From assembly GCA_015039465.1 (NCBI GenBank), contig MU130698.1:166133-230132 (forward strand): a stretch of 64,000 nt of DNA, read 5' to 3'. The stretch comes from Phlegmacium glaucopus (taxonomy: Eukaryota > Basidiomycota > Agaricomycetes > Agaricales > Cortinariaceae). Position numbers and translations under genes: made by a program. Shown here in pieces: positions 24,520-35,859 of the stretch. Positions within the stretch are counted from its first letter, which is position 1, and every line of letters begins with the position of its first letter. The notes beneath the pieces were generated by a model. The model was not told the origin of the DNA and searched no databases. It worked only from the letters and a program-made list of their open reading frames with translations.

Positions 24520-26521
24520 ATGATCTTCTCTCGTCTCCCAGTTATTATAACTCTGGCTCTTGGAGCCTCCCAGCTTTCTAACGCAGCAGTTACCAAGCGC
24601 TCTGCTTGCAGTGGTTAGCAAAATCCATCATTTTATGAACGCATTTTTTTTCTTACACATTCACATTAGCTTTGGTCCCAATTATCCAATTTATCCAAAC
24701 TAACTTGTTCGATGGCGGTGAATGTGGTGAAGAGGTATTAACTCTTGTCCCTATGAGCCAATGTCACGCCGTTAATGTACCTATCAATACAGGCACACTC
24801 CGCTCTTCGTCTTGCCTTCCATGATGCTATTGGGTTCTCCATACATGGTACGTTGGTCCAATTTATTTTCTAATTCTTATCAGTAATCTATCTTGCTCAG
24901 GTGGAAAGTTAGTAACTTTTTTTAGTTTCACCATTCAAGTTCTTCTAACGCTGTTTATCACCCAGAGGTGGAGGAGCTGATGGTTCCATCCTCATTTTCA
25001 ATGCAACTGAAACTGCATTCCGTAAGTAGCAAATAACCTTGGCGTGTGTGTGTCAAAACTGATTCAATTTTCTCCTAGACGCCAACAACGGGTATAAATT
25101 ACTTTCTATGATCTGTATTATCTATCTGACAACTTAGTATCGCAGAATCGACGACATAACTGCCCGTCAATTCCCTGTCTTCCAGCAGACTGGTTTGAGT
25201 GCTGGCGATTTGTTAGTACTTCCTGACGATGACTACTCACATCGAGCTAAACACTGTGTTTACCTAGCGTCCACCTTGCCGCAGCTGTCGGCATTACCAA
25301 CTGCCCTGGTGCTCCCAGCCTCAAATTTTTCTTAGGCCGCCCCCCGCCTCTCGCCCCTGCTCCGGATCTCACTGTTCCTGAGCCCACAGGTGCCATTTGA
25401 ACCTCTATATATGTTACTTTGTCAATTCTGACTAAGCGTACAGACAGTGTTAGCGCGATCATTACGAGATTCGCCGATGCTGGGTTCTCAGTACATGAAA
25501 TCGTGGCATTGCTCGCATCTCACACGATTGCTGCTGCTGTGCGTTCTGACCCTTTTCCCACATTTTTAAAATATAAATACTGAATGTCACCATAGGACAA
25601 AGTCGACCCGGTAAATAAAAATAAATTCTGTTCTGCTTATCGATTTGATGATTAATTCTCGTGCATTCTAGACAATCCCAGGAACGCCATTTGACTCGTA
25701 AGTTCGTTGTTGTGTATTCATAAGCCATGCCTCTGACTTATCCTCATAGCACCGTTGGCGTATTGTGAGAGAAATTTTGGATTGTCATCATTGACCAGTG
25801 TTGATAGAGTTTCTACTTTAGCGATACTCAAGTCTTCCTCGAGGTCCTGTTGACAGGTTCCTTTTTCCCCGGAAACGGATCGCAACCCGGTGAAGTCCTT
25901 GCGCCTCTTCATGGAGAAATGCGTCTCCAGAGTGATTTCTTGGTTGCTCGCGGTAGGTTCTAGGCTGATTCCGATGAGCTTTCTCCGTTTGTCTGATACA
26001 TGGCAAACAGACACAAGGACCGCCTGTCTCTGGCAAAAGAACGTTAGTGAGTACATGATGACTACTTTCCTGCTTTAATTCTCACAGGTACATCTCATTA
26101 TATAGACAACCAGACACACGCCACTCACAGTTTCAAGAGAGCTATGACTAAGATGCAACTTCTCGGACAACACGTCAATTCTCTGACTGACTGCTCATCA
26201 GTAAGCCTATTCCTCTTCGCTCCTCCGTGTGTTGTAATCATGATTGAAATCCAGGTCATACCCACCTCGGCGCCTTTTGTCGGCCCAATCAAGTTCCCAG
26301 CTTCGTTCTCACAAGCTGATGTCGATGTTTCCGTTAGTGTTCTTCCACCATAGCAATTGAAAACGACTAACTCCTTCCTAAGTGTGAGGAGTTCCCATTC
26401 CCCAGCATTGCCACAGTTGCTGGTCCCGCTCCTACTGTTCTCCCAGTGTAGGTCCACCTTTTTTGTATTGTCGAGTATTCTAGCTAACGTGTGGGTTACC
26501 TTTCGCAGCCCCGGATCTTAA
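24520..26521 (+). CDS. Class II (AA2) heme peroxidase, secreted, 354 aa
   Basis: Eighteen exons with GT-AG introns join into one 355-codon frame; ends: 24520-24613, 24670-24734, 24793-24847, 24901-24907 (7 nt micro-exon), 24966-25021, 25079-25091, 25146-25211, 25268-25389, 25444-25538, 25596-25610, 25672-25697, 25750-25764, 25822-25952, 26011-26046, 26088-26200, 26255-26332, 26383-26447, 26509-26521. Residues 1-27 are signal peptide plus KR propeptide. Distal R59 and H63 ([12 protein letters not shown]), the structural GGGADGS, NCPGAP and proximal H186 (ASHTIAAAD) are present. Of the three Mn ligands of Mn peroxidases, two acids remain (E52, D192) but the third is S56; the exposed catalytic Trp of lignin and versatile peroxidases is Ala181. 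So it reads as an atypical Mn or generic peroxidase. The exon that normally encodes the NAQCC-type segment is absent, removing two cysteines and leaving C30 and the TDCS cysteine without partners. Confidence 0.9.
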
Positions 26522-27035
26522 ATTAATGAAAGTCGGTTCGCATTGAAATGTTTTACTTAACACATTTTGACTGCTGTTGTATTGGTATTTATGCATTTAT
26601 GACGGATAAATTGTATAAAGATTTTGTTGGTATCCAAGGATTTGATTTCGCAACCAAAGGTTCGACCGATCATATCTTCATGTAAGGAAAACCCAGTACG
26701 ATTTTGACACTCAGAGTGGGCTATTATATTATTCTTTCCTGACTGAGGATATACTATGAGTATGATACAGGAAGTCATCTATGTCGATTACATGCTGAAG
26801 ACGGGAAAAGAAATTCTGATAGAGAAGATTAGTCATATGCTATCAGTTGCGGGGCCAGTTCTGGAGCCTACTATGAGTTCTCTGGACCAGAAAAGAGCCC
26901 TTCGAAGTTGTGCTGCTACTAAGTTTTCAGCCTTATGTACTGCACTTCATGTCTTGGAGCTCTTTCTGCCCAAAAGCCACTTGTCAAGCCTGTGATAATG
27001 ACTGTTTGTCTATGTTACTGTAACGGTGATTGGTT
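26522..27035. other. Downstream of peroxidase, no gene
   Basis: AT-rich sequence with one 79-codon plus frame (26756-26995) of no recognisable character. Confidence 0.4.
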
Positions 27036-27037
27036 TA

Positions 27038-27401
27038 CAGCTGCCTGCAAAATGCTAGGCCGTTTTTAAATCTTCTGTGTCCGCCCGTGTTTGGTGTAAA
27101 CACCTGTTTTTGGTACAGTTGCGGGAGTGATGATGTGATTGCCATTTCAGCTCCACGCTCCCCTCTTCTCGCTCGCAGCCTCCCTCATCGAATACAATAA
27201 CTATGTCATAGTAATATATACAGTGGTCAATGTCTGTAACCTCGGCAACCATGCTTGCAACAGTTTTCAGATCCCGATGGATTGCTCCACATTGGCTCCA
27301 ATTCGTCATATCTACTACGGATCTACCCAAAAAGTGTATTTGCACCAAACAAAGGCGCACACAGAAGATTTAAAAACGGCCTAGCATTTTGCAGGCAGCT
27401 G
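27038..27401. mobile_element. MITE, 364 bp, TA target duplication
   Basis: The ends are long inverted repeats, about 45 nearly identical bases starting CAGCTGCCTGCAAAATGC and then weaker similarity to about 70, flanked by TA at 27036-27037 and 27402-27403. No coding capacity. A TA duplication points to Tc1/mariner-like mobilisation; the superfamily is inference. Confidence 0.8.
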
Positions 27402-27403
27402 TA

Positions 27404-27614
27404 ACAGCTGTGCCTAAACACCACTTGGAGCCCTTTACACAAATGCTGACTATCGGCTCACCTTCTCTATTAGAGATGGTAATGATTGTAGATCCTGACT
27501 GGGCCTCTCTTCTCCTTCTATTCAACTTGATCCAAAGAACTTGAACGTTAATAGCCTTGAAGTGCAGTGTCACTTAGTTGCCTCCCTCATCCTCTTCCTT
27601 GGGGTCTATAGTCA
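27404..27614. other. Spacer between MITE and inverted arm
   Basis: No feature recognised. Confidence 0.35.
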
Positions 27615-28642
27615 CTGAACGTTCCAACTCCCCAGCTTCTGACCAAATCGCTCAATTTACCTCAAGACCAGTCAAAAATGGGTTAGAGTTGAGCCAGAGG
27701 AATCGACAAAGAGCGATGATATCGAGAGTTTCCCGCAGACAATTGAAAATCAAAATTTTCCAAGTTACCTCGTCTCCTTCTCGCCACGTCATCCTGCTTG
27801 TGCCTCCGCCTTTTCTGGCAACAACTACTCCGCTATTAGTGCTTCCATGGAGGCATTCCTCTTGAAGTTTGGATCTAATACATGCACTAATACAGGTTTT
27901 CACAGTATCCTCCAGCACGAGTAGGTGCATGTCCGAGTCCACCCTGAGTCAACACTCACTTCCGTCTCGCTCGCATCGATAGCAACAGGCTCGCGTCGTA
28001 TACAACGCTGCCTGACCCGTCGTCTCTTTTCAACTGAAGCCGTCTGACATCGACTCAAGTCTCGACACTTCAAATGACCTGTAAACAGTTAGCAGGATGG
28101 TCTTAGCCCCGAAGTCATCACAAAATCAACCAATATCAACCAACATCAATCAATCGTCCTCATCTTAACCATATCAATTTGACTGGAACGGAGTGGGAAC
28201 TTATGACTCGGAGAACCGTCTCATTCCTCGAAAATTGAGTCAAATATGGTCAGACTGGATGCCTTCACTGCGGTAAGATCCGGTTTTTATTGGGCTTGAA
28301 CCACTCGCTGAAAAAAAGTTTACTACGCTAAACTAATTGCCGTCAGATTAAATTCTTGAGTTTCCATTTCTCCAGTCAACTAGTACTAGGAGTGACGAAT
28401 TCGTCAATATAAGTAAGCGAGTAAACCTCCGATACGAGATCTCGTATCACAATTCTGAATTTATAGGGTGTCGCAAAACCTGTCCGAAATGTTCTTGATT
28501 TGCGCCAAGAGTCAGCTCGCGATCTAATCTGGCACCAGAGCAACTCAGTATAAATAACACGCTGAAAAGTTGATGTACAGCACCCCTCGAGTTCTCAACG
28601 CCTCAACGCGGTCGTGTTACAACATATTCCAATTATTACCAA
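27615..28642. repeat. Right arm of the long inverted duplication
   Basis: Inverted relative to 3035-4105, with small indels. It ends at the lectin gene that is the counterpart of copy 2. The conserved short tail frame (MSESTLSQHSL..) reads on the plus strand near 27930-27979. TATAAATA at 28549-28556 is the TATA box of the lectin gene that follows. Confidence 0.78.
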
Positions 28643-29298
28643 ATGATGAAAATGTTCCACGCCACTCTTCTCTCTCTCATCGTCACTAGCATCGCATTTG
28701 CAAGTGCGCAAGTTTGGCAGGGTCCTATTAAGTCTGCGGCTTCCTCGAAATGTTTGGATGTGAGAGGTTCCGAGTTTAAGAATGGAACGTTGGTTTACTT
28801 TCATTGAACAAAAGTTAATGACGATAACAATTGATGGAATTTCACCTTTATATTTTAGATCTGATTGCGACGGATCCGCCGCACAAACATGGCTGATTTC
28901 CGAGGGACTTATGGACGTCAGATTGGTAGACCCGGAACTGTCAGCGAAATTTTGTTTAGATGCTATTACAAACGGTCGGTACGTCTCTTTTTGACAGTTC
29001 AAGTACAAACTTCTGATTGTCCTTTCATAGTTGATACCAGTAACAAAGTGGTGATCTGGGAATGCAACAAAAAACAACAGCAACAGTGGAAGTTCACCAA
29101 TGGTGACTTTATCATACTAGCGGGCACGAGTCTGTTTCTTATCCTTCTACTCCAACCTGTATCGACTTATTCATATGCTGGTTAACAACCTCAAATTTAG
29201 ATATATGCTTCGACGTACTGAATTCGTCAACTAGTAATGGCGACAACCAGGTCTGGAACGCGGCCGAACTTCAAAACCGAGATGTACCTGATTGTTGA
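28643..29298 (+). CDS. Secreted ricin-B-type lectin, copy 3 (152 aa)
   Basis: Exons 28643-28788, 28859-28974, 29031-29129 and 29201-29298 give 153 codons without a stop. The signal peptide is MMKMFHATLLSLIVTSIAFA. The trefoil repeats show KCLDVRG, then AQTW, then FCLDAIT, QQQQW and NQVW. Compared with copies 2 and 4 it lacks the PVQI residues before the first intron and an internal piece of the last exon (about 33 bp), so the third repeat is shortened. The copy fragment at 33.6 kb still has that piece. It ends in the longer NAAELQ tail. Sugar binding is predicted from the fold; the shortened third lobe may have lost its site. It is still an intact reading frame with a TATA box. Confidence 0.72.
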
Positions 29299-30482
29299 AT
29301 CTTGATTGACTCGTCACATCTCTTTCTCGCTTTCCTTCTATCTAAGCGGTTACCGTGAACGAGCTTCAAAGTCTGGATGTTGAATTGCGATTGAATAGTC
29401 AACGTCTTCGCAATGGATAACGCGATGAAACGTTTGTGGTATATCTTCGACGTTATTATATTTCATCTCGTGCCAGCCTCTCTGTTGGTTCTGATACTCG
29501 ATGGATTTTGTTGCATTGTTATGGGAAACTATGATATGCGCTCTAAATATGTAGCTTGAACAGATCATGTTGCAAGTTATATTCGTCAAGCTTGGCTGAC
29601 TTTCAATACGGCCGCTCGTCAGTACGCGTCGGTGTCCAAAGGTTTATATAATGATTCTTCTCCTGGACAGATGTTGGCGTTCGACAGTTGACGTTGAGGG
29701 GTCCATCTATCGATAATTTTCTTCATGATCTACATAAGGGATGGCCCCTGTTCTATAAAGGTGTTAATTCGCTTCAACTGGTAAGAGAGGTCAAAACAGC
29801 GGGGTGTCAAAATGGTAAAAAATATTACTAGTATTCTGCCAGTATCAAGACGTACAAACCCTACCAGATTTTGAGCGCAAGAAAGTGGTCTACACCCATC
29901 CAGAGGGATATATTCCTCACTGGTATCCCAAGATGTATAAGAGGCCAGTCGATTTCGTCCCTGAACGAAGATGTCACCCAGGAAAAGAACAAGGCACCCA
30001 CAAACGTGGATTTTTTGTTCTTAAATAAAGCCGCATTCATGTTAGTTATGTCATAGAATTGAGCCATTAATGATGCAAACCGCATTTAACAGCGCTCAAC
30101 AAATAGATAAAAAAATCGGAAAAAATGCTGAAACTAGGTTCAAGTTGGAGTACCTCATAGTTACTTACTAAAGTATTGCGGCGTACCGAGAGTCGTGTCT
30201 GTTCATTTTTCCCGTTATTTTCAGCACGAATCCTAAACTGGTTCTTATTGCCATTTTTGGATTTTTCCAAGTGACATTCATACTGTGACGTTGTCAAGGG
30301 GTCTTCTGAACACTCACCTCCATCGATAACGCTGCTATCTCATTTGACGACCTTTTCAAATCACGATAATGACATTCTATGTAGCATATAACATTGTACA
30401 AGGTAAGGAAGGCCATAGCAAAAAGGTACCAACAGATTGAAGAACTTGATTCTCCAGCGAAACAATCGCTCCTTCAATAACG
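29299..30482. repeat. Lectin 3' flank and first array spacer
   Basis: 29300-29780 is the inverted counterpart of 1-518. 29790-30430 is array spacer, nearly identical to 34380-34990 and related to 33060-33560, 36860-37420 and 47680-48240. No gene is seen. Confidence 0.7.
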
Positions 30483-31344
30483 CTATTCGGTATCCGACTC
30501 AGACCAGATCGTATAATCATCATCGTCTTCGACCGACCCTGCAAAAAAAGTATGTTAGCAACGCTTTTCGCAAAGTCAAAAAAAAGATACGTACTTTCTT
30601 CTGCATCTGTGCTAGTAGTGGTCTCCTTGTCGGACACCACAGAAGTGGCTGCCGAAGTCGACGCAGTGGGTACAGGCGTTGATGACTGCGGCACGGGTGG
30701 AGACACTGTTGGAATGACAGCGGGGCCGTTCGAGCCCCCTGTAGCCGTGCTGCCTGCTAAGGGATGTAAATGTCAATGAAGATTTGATAAAGGATGGATT
30801 ATGAAATCAACGCACTTCCCACTGCCAAGTCCACGAGAGGGACTTCATAGACTCTGATGTCCTCCGTACGCCTCCGAGTCCAGGAGGCAGCGGAGCGATG
30901 CCTGTCGTACGAGTTGGCCGACGGGTTCCCTGACTGGGGTCTTGATGGCCCGCCAGTTCCTGTGTTGTTGCTGGCACCCATCCAGGCCATGCCTGCATAG
31001 GTGCTAGCGGAACGATCTCCTCTGATCGTTCTGGATGACCCATGTACAAATTGGTATGGTATTATGGACCCCGTCCTGCGCCCTCCGCCGCGTTGGTTGT
31101 GACTTGGGCCTGTTCCCTGATAGAGAGGGCCAAACCAGAACGGCCAGGTATGAAAGGGTTGTGCACCCCAGGGCGTGGTGTTGGCCTGTGCTCCTAGGAC
31201 AAGGGGGGAGAAAATTTGAGGGAGAGGTGGCGGTTGTTGATTTGTAGGTGGTTGGGACCATGGGGAGGTCTGAGAGTTGGGGTAGGAGTTGAAGTTGGAG
31301 TTGGAGTTGGAGTTGGAGTTGGAGCTGGAGTTGGAGTGCGACAT
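30483..31344 (-). CDS. Ser/Asn-rich array protein A, function unknown (247 aa)
   Basis: Exons 30816-31344, 30595-30753 and 30483-30538, with introns of 62 and 56 bp, give 248 codons. The N-terminus is a Ser-Asn run (MSHSNSSSNSNSNSNSN) encoded by a triplet-type repeat. It is followed by a conserved block (TNQQPPPLPQIFSP, GAQANTTPWGAQPF, GPLYQGTG), a Gly/Arg-rich part (NQRGGGRRTGS), and YEVPLVDLAVGS before the first intron. The rest is Ser/Thr/Pro-rich and ends in a short acidic tail (SVEDDDDYTIWSESDTE). There is no signal peptide or membrane segment; it is probably disordered. No known family is recognised. Conservation of splice sites, frame and promoter among copies argues that it is a real protein. 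Confidence 0.72.
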
Positions 31345-31414
31345 ACGTGGTAGTAGGGGTGTGTGTCAAAGCTGAGGGAAGAGATTGATGTCGCTCCTGC
31401 CACGGGGATTATAG

Positions 31415-31424
31415 CTTTATATAT
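31415..31424 (-). promoter_or_regulatory. TATA box of array gene A
   Basis: ATATATAAAG on the minus strand, about 75 bp before the ATG at 31344; the same box precedes every array gene copy that retains its 5' end. Confidence 0.6.
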
Positions 31425-32184
31425 GTGGGGCTCTTGTTTGTCTATTTCGTACACAATTTGCTCACAAAATATTTTTTTCAGGACAGTGACTCGTTCCCAT
31501 CAAGATCTCATGAATCTGTACTACTTTGGCTTAGGCTTAAGCCAACCCCTTTGGACTTGCTGTGATTTGTCGTGGAAAACGACGCTAAAATACATGTGTT
31601 TCTGAAAGCTGGTAATTCATTAATACCTTATGGTTTGCCTTACAGCCATCTTAATGCACCTCCATTTGTTGACTCGTCCATTTACCTCAACAGACTAATA
31701 GTAGTCACCTCGTTCAACCGACGGTTTTTTTGTACATTACCTTTTTCCGAATCTGTTATAGTTCATCGGTGGCAAAAATATCTGTGTTTCCTTTCATAAT
31801 TGTAAGGTGTGAAACTCTTAGGCTGCTATGTCCGCCGAATATTTGTAAGTCTTCTGTTCAACACTGTTGGTTTAGGTGCTAATGAGTACTTTCGAAACGA
31901 AACACAGGGCTCGAATCCGTCAAGACTCATTTATAGGTTAGTTATCTCCGTATAACTATAACCCTTTACTAAATGTTTATGTTTTAGTCTCAGCACCTAG
32001 TAATATCGTTATCCACGGCCGGCCGCCTCATTCTATCGACACACAATTAAAAGGTGTTAATAGAACGAGGGTTCTTTTGATTGGGAGGCTAGGGTTCGAC
32101 GGATTTGGAATAAGCTGATCCTAGCTATTTTTTCTAAATCTAGGCAGTCAATGTATCATTTGCCATGAAGAAAGGCGTTTTGAT
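31425..32184. repeat. Array spacer with unit landmark
   Basis: Promoter-side spacer shared by all units, ending with the GC-rich landmark at 32017. No gene. The GGTTCGA element near 32093 recurs in each unit. Confidence 0.6.
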
Positions 32185-32495
32185 GCTTAATCGCAGTTAC
32201 AGATCTCTTCATATGGGCAGTAGTAGCTCCTGGGATCCTGAGCCGGCACTACGCTCTTGTGTGAGACCAATGCTCTAATGCAGCATTGCCCCGACTCGCC
32301 GTTTACTTCCACTGATCGATGAAGAAGTACCAGAAAGCTAGACGCTAAACGGCCCTTCGCAGCATGCAACGTCTCCTTCACTGCCTCCCAACTCGAAAAC
32401 ATTGTCTCCAAGCTCGCGATATCCACCATTGCAATCCAATCATTCAGTGATAGAGCACACAAACCATTCGCTAGGATAGTCAGGGTTATTCGGGT
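32185..32495 (-). pseudogene. Unit 1 fragment of unrecognised ORF
   Basis: A 91-codon frame with the conserved LNDWIAMVDIASLETMFSSWEAVKETL motif seen in most units. It is fused at its start to the broken end of the S28 relic (junction at LANGLCAL). Function unknown; the fullest version is at 53640-54425. Confidence 0.5.
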
Positions 32496-32499
32496 CAGT

Positions 32500-33055
32500 T
32501 CAGTCTTGCGCTTAGTGAGTTAAATTTCAGAGGTGTTTTGCTAAGATGAACAGGAAAACCGACGAGCGGATGACATGGTGTAGTTGTGGATGGATGAGCG
32601 GAATCTGGCTGAGCGAATGGTTTAGCAAAGAGTACGTCTTCCAGGGCGTTTTCGGTGTTGAGGAACTGCCACTGATCTGCTGTGGTATTTTCCTGACGGA
32701 GAAGTATTACAAAATGAGTAGGTATAAAAAGGAAAGAAATAGATGAATTACATATACGGGAACGAGAGGCGCCATAAATTCTGTGTTACCAGAGAATTGC
32801 GAGTCCTTTGTATTTTTTAGCAAGACGCATGACGGCAGACAAGCCATGATATTCCTGTAATTCATGAGTGTTATTTTTATTAAACGTGAGTACGAAGAAA
32901 TTGGATACCCTGAAGATAAGTAATAACAAAAGTAACGGTTCCGTGTTGTGCGCTCTAGAATCGGGGACTTTTATCGAGGTGGAAGTCAGAAAATAATGGG
33001 AATAATAGGTGCCAGTGAAAGAACATAGTAATACGTTGCATTAACCCAATAGCGG
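32500..33055 (-). pseudogene. S28 carboxypeptidase relic, unit 1
   Basis: Exon pieces of a fungal S28 serine carboxypeptidase are readable: NRYWVNATY, EYHGLSAVMRLAKKYKGLAILW, then a stop (TAA) where family members have Glu of WEHRFYGAS, then ENTTADQWQFLNTENALEDVLFAKPF. The part carrying the catalytic Ser (GGSYxG) and all downstream sequence to the next ORF fragment is deleted. Confidence 0.65.
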
Positions 33056-33584
33056 TTGAGAAAAGTACGGGTGGTCTTGTTCATATTCCTCACTGGTATC
33101 GTAAGATGTACAAGAGATCGGTCCCGTCCTTCAACGAAGATGTCACCCAGGAAAGGAGTACGGCACCCACAAATGTGGATTTTTTTTAGATAAAGCCGCG
33201 TTTATGTCATACTTGAGCCAGGGGTGCAGCCATCATTTAACAGCGCTCAACAAATTGATATTTATCTATAAGAAATTGGAAAACAAGGCTGAAACTAGAT
33301 TCTTGGATTACTTACCTTGTGGTTTCATTAAAGTATTGCGGCGTACCGAGAGACGTGTCTGTTCATTTTTCGCGTTATTTTGAGCAGAAATACATCCAGA
33401 TTGTTGTATCCACCAACCCTAAACTGGTTCTCATTGGATTCGTCAAAATGACACCCTGTCACAGTGTGTGACGTTGTCAAGGGTCTTCTGAACACTCGCG
33501 TCCATCAATAACGTTCCTATCTCATTTGACAACTTTTTCAAATCAAGATAATGTCATTCTACTACTATGCAGCATATTTCTTTC
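33056..33584. repeat. Array spacer, unit 1
   Basis: Spacer between S28 relic and the next gene, related to 29790-30430 and other copies. No gene. Confidence 0.55.
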
Positions 33585-33888
33585 ACAGTTGATACCAGTA
33601 ATAAAGCGGTGATCTGGGAATGTAACGAAAAACACAGCAGCAGTGGGATTTTACCAATGGTGACTTCATCATACTAGCGGGCACGAGTCTATTTCTTATC
33701 CTTCTACTCCAACCTGTATCGACTTATTCATATGCTGGTTAACAACCTCAAATTTAGATCTATGCTTCGACGTACTGAATTCGTCAACTAGTAATGGCGA
33801 GCAAGTGCAGACCTACCCATGCAACAATGGCGGCAACCAGGTCTGGAACGCGGCCGAACTTCAACGCCTAGATGTACCTGATTGTTGA
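33585..33888 (+). pseudogene. 3' half of a lectin gene, copy 5
   Basis: Only the last two exons of the lectin gene are present: DTSNKAVIWECN.., a QQW region with a frame slip near 33632, an intron and the final exon with ICFDVLNSSTSNGEQVQTYPC. The first two exons are replaced by array spacer, with a clean junction near 33575. It cannot encode a lectin. Confidence 0.75.
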
Positions 33889-35064
33889 ATCTTGATTGAC
33901 TTATCGCATCTCTTTCTCGCTTTCCTTCTATCTAAGCGGTTTCAAAGTCTGGATGTTGACTTGCGTATTGAATAGTCAATGTCTTCGCAATGGATATTGC
34001 GATGAAACGTTTGTGGTATATCTTCGACGTTATTATATTTCGTCCCGTGCCAACCTCTCTGTTGGCTCTGATACTCGATGGATTTTGTTGCATTGTTACG
34101 GGGAATTATGATATGCGCTCTACAGGCGAAAGTATGTAGCTTGAACAGATCATGTTGCAAGTAATATTCGTCAAGCTTGGCTAACACGGCCGCTTGTCAG
34201 TACGCGGTCGGTGTCCAAAGGTTTTTATAATGATTCTTCTCCCGGACAGATGTTGGCGTTCGACAGTTGACGTTGAACGTTGAGGGGTCGATCTATCGAT
34301 AATTTTCTTCATGATCCTCATTATCTACATAAGGGATGGCCCCTGTTTTATAAAGGTGTTAATTCGCTTCAACTGGCAAGAGAGGGTCAAAACAGCGGGG
34401 TGTCAAAGTGGTAAAAATATTACTAGTACTCTGCCAGTATCAAGGCGTACAAACCCTACCAGATTTTGAGCCCAAGAAAGTGTCTACACCCATCCAGGGG
34501 GATATATTCCTCACTGGTATCCCAAGATGTATAAGAGGCCAGTCGATTTCGTCCCTGAACGAAGATGTCACCCAGGAAAAGAACAAGGCACCCACAAACG
34601 TGGATTTCTTGTTCTTAAATAAAGCCGCATTCATATTAGTTATGAACCATTAAAGATGCAAACCGCATTTAACAGCGCTCAACAAATAGATAAGAAATCG
34701 GAAAAAATGCTGAAACCAGGTTCAAGTCGGAGTACTTACCTCATAGTTACTAAAGTATTGCGGCGTACCGAGAGTCGTGTCTGTTCATTTTTCCCGTTAT
34801 TTTCAGCACGAATCCTAAACTGGTTCTTATTGCCATTTTTGGATTTTTCCCCAGTGACATTCATACTGTGACGTTGTCAAGGGGTCTTCTGAACACTCAC
34901 CTCCATCGATAACGCCGCTATCTCATTTGACGACCTTTTCAAATCACGATAATGACAGTCTATTTAGCATATAATATTCTACAAGGTGAGAAAGGCCATG
35001 GCAAAAAGGTACCGACAGATTGAAGAACTTGATTCTCCAGCGAAACAATCGCTCCTTCAATAAC
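33889..35064. repeat. Lectin 3' flank plus array spacer (second copy)
   Basis: Nearly identical to 29290-30480, showing that a block of lectin end, spacer and Ser/Asn-rich gene was duplicated as one piece. No gene within. Confidence 0.7.
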
Positions 35065-35655
35065 GCTACTCGGTATCCGACTCAGACGAGATCGGATAAT
35101 CATCATCGTCTTCGACCGACCCTGCAAAAAAGTATGTTAGCAATGCTTTTGGCAAAATCAAAAAAAAGATACGTACTTTCTTCTGCATCTGCGCTAGTAG
35201 TGGTCTCCTCGTCGGACACCACAGAAGTGGCTGCCGAAGTCGACGCAGCGGGTGTAGGTGTTGATGACTGCGGCACGGGTGGAGATACTGTTGGAATGAC
35301 AGCAGGGCCATTCGAGCCCCCTGTAGTTGTGCTGCCTGCTAAGGCATGTAAATGTCAATGAAGAATTGATAAAGGATGGATTATGAAATCAACGTACTTC
35401 CCACTGCCAAGTCCACGAGAGGGACTTCATAGACTCTGACACCATCCGTACGCCTCCGAGTCCAGGAGGCGGCAGAGCGACGCCTGTTGTACGAGCTGGC
35501 TGTGGATGGGTTCCCTGACGGGGGTCTTGATGCCCCGCCATTTCCTGCGTTATTGCCAGCACCGATCCAGGCATGGTCTGGATGGGCGCTAGCGGAATGG
35601 TCTCCTACGACCATCCCGGATAGCCCATGTGAATTTGCGTATGCTGTTGACCCCG
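35065..35655 (-). pseudogene. Ser/Asn-rich array gene B, 5'-truncated
   Basis: Exons 2 and 3 and the end of exon 1 (HAWIGAGNNAGNGGASRPPSGNP.. to YEVPLVDLAVGS) are intact and very close to gene A. Exon 1 is cut: upstream of GLSGM..TAYANSHG the sequence passes directly into the array landmark at 35684, so the start codon, the Ser/Asn run and the promoter are missing. Confidence 0.78.
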
Positions 35656-35859
35656 TTAGTTCCCGAGTAACATCGTTATCCACGGCCGGCCGCCTCATTC
35701 TATTGACACACAATTAAAAGGTGTTAATAGAACGAGGGTCCTTTTTGATTGGGAGGCTAGGGTTCGACGGATTTGGAATAAGCTGATCCTAGCTATTTTT
35801 CTAAATCCAGCCGGTCAATGTATAATTTGCCATGAAGAAAGGCGTTTTGACGCCTAATC

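Noticed and set aside
24520..26521. Lignin or versatile peroxidase call
   Set aside because: The exposed tryptophan position is alanine and one Mn ligand is serine, so only an atypical Mn or generic peroxidase is supported.
31270..31340. Short repeats that look like a CRISPR-type array
   Set aside because: They are coding triplet repeats for Ser-Asn in frame with a gene, without spacers; the organism is a fungus.
32080..32110. GGTTCGA motif in each unit, like a tRNA or SINE B box
   Set aside because: No A box at proper distance and no cloverleaf could be drawn.
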